Of a stretch of DNA of 12,199 bases, positions 7,402-12,199 are shown one piece after another; the first letter of the stretch is position 1, and every line of letters starts with the position of its first letter. The notes beneath the pieces are model-generated. The model did not search any database. It was not told where the DNA came from and worked only from the letters and a program-made list of their open reading frames with translations. A program made the position numbers and the translations under genes. The DNA comes from Oryzihumus sp036391795 (GTDB lineage: Bacteria; Actinomycetota; Actinomycetes; Actinomycetales; Dermatophilaceae), in contig NZ_DASVZH010000258.1 in the NCBI RefSeq assembly GCF_036391795.1, positions 1-12,199 of the forward strand, in the 5' to 3' direction.

Positions 7402-7986
7402 TCAGGCGACCTCGGGGTCGCCGGCGAAGTCGGCGAACCACATCTTCGTCTCGCCGTAGCGGCGCTCCCCCGCCGCGTCCAGCCCGGCGGGCCAGCGCGG
7501 CTCGGGCGAGCGGGAGGAACGCTCGACGACGACGAGCGCGTCGGAGCCGAGCCACCCGTGGGTGACCAGCAGCTGCAGGACGTCGGCGAGCGCGTCCTCG
7601 GTGACGTCATAGGGCGGGTCGGCGAGCACCAGGTCGTAGCGCCCGGCCGTGGCGGGCGGACCACCGAGGAGGGCCCGCTCGACGGTGTCGACCCGCACCG
7701 TGACCCCGGGCAGCCCGAGGTCGGCGGCGTTGCGCCGGGCCACGGCCCCCGCGGCCCGCGCGGACTCCACGAGCAGCACGCTGGCCGCCCCGCGGCTGGC
7801 GGCCTCGAGCCCGAGGGCGCCCGACCCGGCATACAGGTCGAGCACGTGGGCGTCCTGGAGCACGTCGAGGTGCTCCAGCCGGGAGAACAGGGCCTCGCGG
7901 ACGCGGTCGCTGGTCGGCCGGGTGCCGCTGCCCGGCGGGGTCTGGATGCGCCGGCCCCCGGCGCGGCCGCTGATGATGCGTGTCAC
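7402..7986 (-). CDS. rsmD: 16S rRNA (guanine966-N2)-methyltransferase RsmD
   Basis: The 194-residue protein starts MTRIISGRAGGRRIQTPPG and shows the SAM-binding motif VLDLYAGSGALGLEA (about residues 48-62) and the catalytic DPPY motif (123-126), both diagnostic of RsmD. It methylates N2 of G966 in the 16S rRNA of assembled 30S particles. The GTG at 7984-7986 is seven bases past the recG stop; the GAGG in the last recG codons is the likely, somewhat distant, ribosome site. In many bacteria rsmD is followed directly by coaD; here the HHE gene lies between. Length and both ends are normal for the family. Confidence 0.95.
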   Translation of the reverse strand: MTRIISGRAGGRRIQTPPGSGTRPTSDRVREALFSRLEHLDVLQDAHVLDLYAGSGALGLEAASRGAASVLLVESARAAGAVARRNAADLGLPGVTVRVDTVERALLGGPPATAGRYDLVLADPPYDVTEDALADVLQLLVTHGWLGSDALVVVERSSRSPEPRWPAGLDAAGERRYGETKMWFADFAGDPEVA

Positions 7987-7993
7987 TCGGGGG

Positions 7994-10198
7994 TCATCCT
8001 CGTTCCAGGTAGGCAGCCTGCTCCTCGTCCAGCGCGGCGGCGATGCGCTGCCGCAGGAGCGGGTGCCGCTCGAGCTGCGGGTCGTCGGTCACCAGGGCGA
8101 GGGCGTCCTCCCGGGCCTGCAGGATGAGGTCCTCGTCGCGCAGGAGGCTCAGGTGGCGCAGGCCGCCTCGGCTGCCGCTCTGCCGCGCGCCGAGGACGTC
8201 GCCCTCGCGCCGCTGGGTCAGGTCGAGGCGGGCCAGGCTGAAGCCGTCGGTGGTCTCGGCGACCGCCGCCAGCCGCTCCAGCGCCACCTCGGACTCCGAC
8301 TCGGTCATGAGCAGGCACAGGCCGGGCGCGCTGCCACGCCCGACGCGACCGCGCAGCTGGTGCAGCTGGGAGACGCCGAACCGCTCGGCGTCCATGACCA
8401 CCATGACGGTCGCGTTGGGCACGTCGACGCCGACCTCGATGACCGTGGTGGAGACCAGCACGTCGATCGTGCCGGCGGCGAAGTCGCGCATCACCGCGTC
8501 CTTGTCCTCGGGGGCGAGCCGGCCGTGCAGCACCCCGACCGTGAGCCCCTCCAGCGCCGGCTCGTCCTCGAGCTCGGCGGCGACGGTGTGGACGCTGTGC
8601 AGCTCGCGGGCGGCGGCGCCCTCCCCGAGGTCGGACAGGTCCAGCGCCTCCCCGTCGTCGTCGACCATCGGCGCACCCGTCTCCGCGGCGTCGCCGATGC
8701 GGGGGCACACGACGTAGGCCTGGTGCCCCTTGCGGGCCTCCTCGGCCACCCGCTGCCAGGTCCGCTGGACCCAGCGTGGGTTGGTGCCCGGGACCACGTG
8801 CGAGGCGATGGGCGACCGCCCGCGGGGCAGCTCGGTCAGGGTGGAGGTCTCCATGTCGCCGAACACCGTCATGGCCACCGTGCGCGGGATCGGGGTGGCG
8901 GTCATGACCAGCACGTGGGGCGGCTGGTTGCCCTTGCTGCGCAGCGCGTCGCGCTGCTCGACCCCGAAGCGGTGCTGCTCGTCGACCACGACCAGGCCGA
9001 GGTCGAAGAAGCTGACGTGCTCCTGGATGAGGGCGTGGGTGCCGACGACGATGCCCGCCTCGCCGCTGGCGGCCTCGAGCAGCGCCTTGCGCCGCGCCGC
9101 GGTCGACTGGCTTCCGGTGAGCAGGGTGACCCGGGTGCCCAGGTCGCTGCCACCGAGGAGGCCGCCCTCGGCGAGGTCGCCGAGCATCGCCGTCATCGAG
9201 CGGTGGTGCTGGGCGGCGAGCACCTCCGTCGGGGCGAGCAGGGCCGCCTGGCCGCCGGAGTCGATGACCGAGAGCATCGCCCGCAGCGCCACGACCGTCT
9301 TGCCGGAGCCGACCTCGCCCTGGAGCAGCCGGTGCATCGGGTGGCTCTGGGCCAGGTCGGCGGCGATGGTCTCGGACACGGCCCGCTGCCCGTCGGTGAG
9401 CTCGAACGGCAGCTTGGCGTCGAAGGCCTCGAGCAGCCCACCCGGCCGGGCCCGGCGCGGCGTGGTGCGCAGGTCCTCGTTGGCCAGGCGGCGCTGGGCC
9501 AGGACGGCCTGCACCGTGAACGCCTCGTCGTAGCGAAGCCGGTGCCGCGCGTGCTCGACCTGCGGGAGGTTCTCCGGCCGGTGCAGGTGCTCGTACATCT
9601 CCCGCAACCCCGGCAGGCCGCGTCGCTCGCGGACCTCGGCCGGCAGGTGGTCGGGCAGCGACTCCAGGGAGTCGAGGACCACCTCGCCGACGGTGCGGAC
9701 CTTCCACGGCGGCATCGACCGGCCTGCCGGCAGGTAGATCGGCACCAGCCGCCCGGTGTAGCGGTTGACGGCCTCCTGGGACTCCTCCTCCGCGAACAGC
9801 TGGTAGTCGGGGTGGGTCAGCTGCCAGGTGCCGCGGAACGCCTTGACCGTGCCGGCGAACAGACCGTGCACCCCCTGGACCAGCCGGTGCTCGTGGCCGC
9901 GGGCGTTGAAGAAGGTCACCTCGACGTCGGTGCGCCCGTCGGTGATGACCGCGGTGAGCATCCGCTGGCGCGGCCGGCTGGGCAGCGGCCGCGTGGTGAC
10001 CTGGCGGACCCGCGCGACGACGACGACCTCGTCACCCTCGGCGAGCTCGCCGAGGTCGGTCAGCTCCCCCGGCTGGACGTAGCGCCGGGGCAGGAACTCC
10101 AGGAAGTCCCCGACGGTGTGCACGTCGCGGTTCTTGGCCAGCGGCCCGGCCGAGCCCGGTGCGACCACCTTCGCCAGTGGGGTGGAGAGGTCGACCAC
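7994..10198 (-). CDS. recG: ATP-dependent DNA helicase RecG
   Basis: The 734-residue protein has the full RecG layout: an N-terminal wedge/OB-fold domain (about residues 55-150, ending around YQLFAEEES), Walker A GEVGSGKT (294-301), the DEQH box in VVVDEQHRFGVEQR (404-417), motif III MTATPIPRT (432-440), motif V STTVIEVGVDVPNA (583-596) and motif VI HQLRGRVGRG (613-622), then the C-terminal TRG region (DVLGARQSG). RecG remodels stalled replication forks and Holliday junctions. Between the CPRI segment and VHTVAAEL is an acidic, low-complexity insert of about 35 residues (501-536) that I take to be lineage-specific. The GTG at 10196-10198 follows the DAK-gene stop by three bases with GGAG seven bases upstream. 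Confidence 0.98.
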   Translation of the reverse strand: MVDLSTPLAKVVAPGSAGPLAKNRDVHTVGDFLEFLPRRYVQPGELTDLGELAEGDEVVVVARVRQVTTRPLPSRPRQRMLTAVITDGRTDVEVTFFNARGHEHRLVQGVHGLFAGTVKAFRGTWQLTHPDYQLFAEEESQEAVNRYTGRLVPIYLPAGRSMPPWKVRTVGEVVLDSLESLPDHLPAEVRERRGLPGLREMYEHLHRPENLPQVEHARHRLRYDEAFTVQAVLAQRRLANEDLRTTPRRARPGGLLEAFDAKLPFELTDGQRAVSETIAADLAQSHPMHRLLQGEVGSGKTVVALRAMLSVIDSGGQAALLAPTEVLAAQHHRSMTAMLGDLAEGGLLGGSDLGTRVTLLTGSQSTAARRKALLEAASGEAGIVVGTHALIQEHVSFFDLGLVVVDEQHRFGVEQRDALRSKGNQPPHVLVMTATPIPRTVAMTVFGDMETSTLTELPRGRSPIASHVVPGTNPRWVQRTWQRVAEEARKGHQAYVVCPRIGDAAETGAPMVDDDGEALDLSDLGEGAAARELHSVHTVAAELEDEPALEGLTVGVLHGRLAPEDKDAVMRDFAAGTIDVLVSTTVIEVGVDVPNATVMVVMDAERFGVSQLHQLRGRVGRGSAPGLCLLMTESESEVALERLAAVAETTDGFSLARLDLTQRREGDVLGARQSGSRGGLRHLSLLRDEDLILQAREDALALVTDDPQLERHPLLRQRIAAALDEEQAAYLERG

Positions 10199-10201
10199 CG
10201 C

Positions 10202-11878
10202 TCACTCCACCCCGAGCAGCAGCGGGTATGCCGGCTGGCCGCCGGCGAGGACTGTCACCTCGAGGTCGCGGCGCCGGATGCGGGCCGCCGCCGCGACGGT
10301 GTCGCCGAGGTCGGCCGGGGCCTGGTCGCCGGTGACGACGGTGAGCAGCTCGCCACCGCTGCCCAGCAGGCGCTCGACCACGTCACCGGCGACCGCGCTG
10401 AGGTCGTCGCCGATGGCCACGACGTCGCCGTCGACCACGCCCAGCACGTCGCCGGCGTGGCACCATCCGGCACTGGTGAGCGCCTCCCGGTCGGCGACGG
10501 TGACCGCACCCTGGCGGGTCGAGGCGGCGGCGCTGGTCATGGCGAGCAGGTTGTCGCGGACCCCTGCGCCGGCGTCGAAGACCGCCAGGGCGGCGATGCC
10601 CTGGACCGCGGCCCGGGAGCGGACCACGTGCACCTCGACCCCCTCGTCCGCGGCGGCACGCGCGGCGGCCTCGGCGGCGAGGTAGGTGTCGGCGTCGTTG
10701 GGCAGCACCAGGACCGCCATGGCATGGGCCTCGCGGATGGCCTCCAGGATCTGCCCGGTGGACGCCCGGCGGCTCGGGCCGCTGTCCACGACCCCGGCGC
10801 CCGCGGCCCGGAAGACGTCGGCCAGGCCGGGGCCGGCGGCGCAGGCGACGACGGCGAGCGTGCTGGCCGGCTCCTGCCGGCGCCCGGCCTCCGCCTCGCT
10901 CAGCCGGGTGACGCGGATGCGGTGCGGGCGCCCTGCCTCCACCCCCGCCTCGATGGCCGCCCCGGCGTCGTCGACATGGGCGTGGACGTTCCACAGGTCG
11001 TGGCTCCCCACGACGAGCACGGAGTCGCCGAGGGCGTCGAGCCGGTCACGCAGCCAGGCCACGTCCTCCTCGTCGGCGTCGGCGAGGAGGTACATCACCT
11101 CATAGGCCGGCGCGTCGGAGCGCTCCTCCGGCTCGACCGCGCGTGACGGCGGGGCCCACTCGGGCCGGGCCGGCACCAGGTCCTCCAGGGGGTGCGGGGC
11201 CGGGTCGGCGCCGCCGGCGACCACCCGTTCGAGGGCCTCCAGGAGCAGGACGTAGCCCGCGCCGCCGGCGTCGACCACCCCGGCGCGCTCGAGGGCCGGC
11301 AGCTGGGCGGTGGTGGCCGCCAGGGCCTCGCGGGCCGCGGACAGCGCGGCCGTCACCACGGCATACAGGTCGGAGCCGGACTTGAGGGCGACCTCGGCGG
11401 CGGCCGCTGCGGCGTCGCCGACGGACAGGATGGTGCCCTCCACCGGGCGGGTGACGCTGGCGTAGGCGAGCTCGCTGGCGCGGCGCAGGGCCTCGGTGAG
11501 CTCCTCCGGTCCGAGGCCGCACGGCTCCTCGGCCACCCGGGCCACGACCTCGCTGATGCCCCGGACGATCTGGCTGAAGATCACCCCGGAGTTGCCGCGT
11601 GCGGCCAGCAGGGTGGTGCGCGCCAGGGCGGCCGCCGCGTCCGCGAGGGAGTCGCCGCCGGCGTTGCCGGCCTCGGCACGTGCGGCGTCCAGGGCGGTGT
11701 CGAGGGTGAGGTAGAGGTTGGTGCCGGTGTCTCCGTCGGGGACGGGGAACACGTTGAGCGCGTCGATCTCGCTGCGCCGGGCGGCCAGCGCAGCGCGCGC
11801 GGTCACGGCCCAGCGGCGCGCGGCCACCGCGTCGATCCGCGTCAACCGGCCCTGCGGACCGGGCCCGCCGTCACTCAT
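10202..11878 (-). CDS. DAK2-domain fatty acid kinase-like protein (FakA/YloV family)
   Basis: The 558-residue protein follows the FakA/YloV layout. The N-terminal DAK2 (DhaL-like) kinase domain, about residues 15-220, carries ALNVFPVPDGDTGTNL with Asp48 and Asp50 of the Mg/nucleotide site, ARGNSGVIFSQ (94-103) and VVDAGGAGYV (201-210). A variable linker (225-255) leads to the middle domain with the His-x-His of WNVHAHVDD (299, 301), and the C-terminal domain contains VLPNDADTYLAAEAA. FakA phosphorylates fatty acids held by FakB; no fakB is in the window. The cysteine that precedes the middle domain in Firmicutes (CTEF) appears as Met262 here. The ATG at 11876-11878 has an excellent AGGAGG five bases upstream. 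The gene sits between rpmB and recG as yloV does near rpmB in Bacillus. The fatty-acid kinase role is inferred. Confidence 0.92.
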   Translation of the reverse strand: MSDGGPGPQGRLTRIDAVAARRWAVTARAALAARRSEIDALNVFPVPDGDTGTNLYLTLDTALDAARAEAGNAGGDSLADAAAALARTTLLAARGNSGVIFSQIVRGISEVVARVAEEPCGLGPEELTEALRRASELAYASVTRPVEGTILSVGDAAAAAAEVALKSGSDLYAVVTAALSAAREALAATTAQLPALERAGVVDAGGAGYVLLLEALERVVAGGADPAPHPLEDLVPARPEWAPPSRAVEPEERSDAPAYEVMYLLADADEEDVAWLRDRLDALGDSVLVVGSHDLWNVHAHVDDAGAAIEAGVEAGRPHRIRVTRLSEAEAGRRQEPASTLAVVACAAGPGLADVFRAAGAGVVDSGPSRRASTGQILEAIREAHAMAVLVLPNDADTYLAAEAAARAAADEGVEVHVVRSRAAVQGIAALAVFDAGAGVRDNLLAMTSAAASTRQGAVTVADREALTSAGWCHAGDVLGVVDGDVVAIGDDLSAVAGDVVERLLGSGGELLTVVTGDQAPADLGDTVAAAARIRRRDLEVTVLAGGQPAYPLLLGVE

Positions 11879-11900
11879 GCACACCTCCTGCTCCAGCGTG

Positions 11901-11906
11901 AGGGTA
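11901..11906 (-). promoter_or_regulatory. Possible -10 box of the DAK-recG-rsmD block
   Basis: TACCCT on the minus strand fits TAnnnT and would start transcription near 11894, just before the AGGAGG ribosome site of the DAK gene. No good -35 box is visible at 16-19 bases, so this is only a candidate in a gap that must hold a promoter for this strand. Confidence 0.27.
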
Positions 11907-11964
11907 GCGGGGCCGTGCGACCATGGAGGTCGCCCACGTCGGGCACGCCGGGAGCGTCTGACGC

Positions 11965-11976
11965 CGCCGGCCGGCG
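11965..11976. promoter_or_regulatory. 12-base palindrome in the DAK/rpmB divergent gap
   Basis: CGCCGGCCGGCG is a perfect 12-base palindrome four bases upstream of the rpmB -35 box. In DNA this rich in G and C it may be chance; its place between divergent genes makes it a possible protein-binding site. Confidence 0.2.
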
Positions 11977-11980
11977 CATT

Positions 11981-12009
11981 TTGGCCGGACGGGCCGCCTC
12001 GGCTACTCT
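11981..12009 (+). promoter_or_regulatory. rpmB promoter
   Basis: TTGGCC (11981-11986) and TACTCT (12004-12009) are exactly 17 bases apart, a strong housekeeping-type pair; transcription would start near 12016. A second, overlapping candidate uses TTGACC (12009-12014) and CATCCT (12032-12037), also 17 bases apart, with a start near 12044. The predicted leader is about 85 or 55 bases. Confidence 0.6.
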
Positions 12010-12039
12010 TGACCGGTTCCCCCAGCCGGCGCATCCTTC

Positions 12040-12060
12040 GTGCTGCCCTGCCGGGAGCAC
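12040..12060 (+). promoter_or_regulatory. Hairpin in the rpmB leader
   Basis: GTGCT (12040-12044) pairs with AGCAC (12056-12060) and CCC (12046-12048) with GGG (12053-12055), leaving one bulged G and the loop TGCC. It lies 27 bases before the AGGAGA ribosome site of rpmB and might serve autoregulation or mRNA stability; no known L28 leader is claimed. Confidence 0.3.
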
Positions 12061-12099
12061 CAGTTCTTCCATTGCATCAACGAGTTCAGGAGATCACCC

Positions 12100-12199
12100 G
12101 TGGCTGCCAACTGCGATGTCTGCGGCAAGGGACCGGGCTTCGGTCACAACATCTCGCACTCGCACCGCCGCACCAAGCGCCGTTGGAACCCCAACATCC
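12100..12199 (+). CDS. rpmB: 50S ribosomal protein L28, N-terminal part (cut by window edge)
   Basis: The first 33 codons are present and the gene runs off the right edge. They read MAANCDVCGKGPGFGHNISH followed by SHRRTKRRWNPNI, the standard start of L28. Cys5 and Cys8 (CDVC) mark the zinc-binding type. L28 is a component of the large ribosomal subunit. The GTG at 12100-12102 is preceded by AGGAGA (12088-12093) at six bases. It is divergent from the DAK gene across about 220 bases that hold promoters for both directions, and is the only plus-strand gene in the window. Confidence 0.95.
   Translation, partial: MAANCDVCGKGPGFGHNISHSHRRTKRRWNPNI

Noticed and set aside
11879..12034. N-terminal extension of the DAK-family protein
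   Set aside because: The added sequence is Arg-rich and not family-like, covers the promoter region, and would bypass the excellent AGGAGG site before the ATG at 11878.

Overview
The window is ordinary chromosomal DNA of a high-GC actinobacterium. By eye it is roughly 70% G+C, with frequent GTG starts and G/C in nearly all third codon positions. The gene order and protein sequences fit Micrococcales, possibly the Intrasporangiaceae or a relative; the family is inference, as there is no rRNA. I see no mobile element, tRNA, rRNA, CRISPR array or phage gene, and no gene-free gap exceeds about 225 bases.

Layout: only rpmB (right edge, cut by the window) lies on the plus strand. Everything else is on the minus strand and is read right to left: DAK2/FakA-like kinase, recG, rsmD, a hemerythrin-like HHE protein, coaD, a SepIVA-like coiled-coil protein, yceD, rpmF, rnc, mutM, an M3 oligopeptidase, acylphosphatase, a 60-residue coiled-coil protein and the N-terminal third-domain start of smc (cut by the left edge). 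This is the conserved actinobacterial rpmB-DAK-recG-rsmD-coaD ... rnc-mutM-smc neighbourhood. The HHE gene (between rsmD and coaD) and the M3 peptidase gene (between mutM and the acylphosphatase) look like additions to the usual order, judging from memory of other actinobacteria.

Within blocks the genes are tightly packed (DAK-recG 3 nt apart, recG-rsmD 7 nt, coaD-sepIVA 2 nt, yceD-rpmF 1 nt, rnc/mutM overlapping 8 nt, M3/acyP overlapping as ATGA). Breaks between blocks carry hairpins and promoter-like elements: before yceD, before coaD, before the HHE gene, before the M3 gene, before the small coiled-coil gene, before smc, and in the divergent DAK/rpmB gap. Two of these (coaD and M3) have a TAnnnT -10 box ending exactly six bases before a GTG start, predicting leaderless mRNAs, each directly behind a hairpin.

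Functionally the window gathers ribosome parts (L28, L32), rRNA processing and modification (RNase III, RsmD), DNA repair and fork remodelling (RecG, MutM), chromosome segregation and division (Smc, SepIVA-like), CoA synthesis (CoaD) and fatty-acid or acyl-phosphate chemistry (FakA-like kinase, acylphosphatase). I found no new multi-gene system. The most unexpected signal is an octamer, GTATGCCG, present six times on both strands in several reading frames and once between genes, which looks like a DNA-level word rather than codon use.
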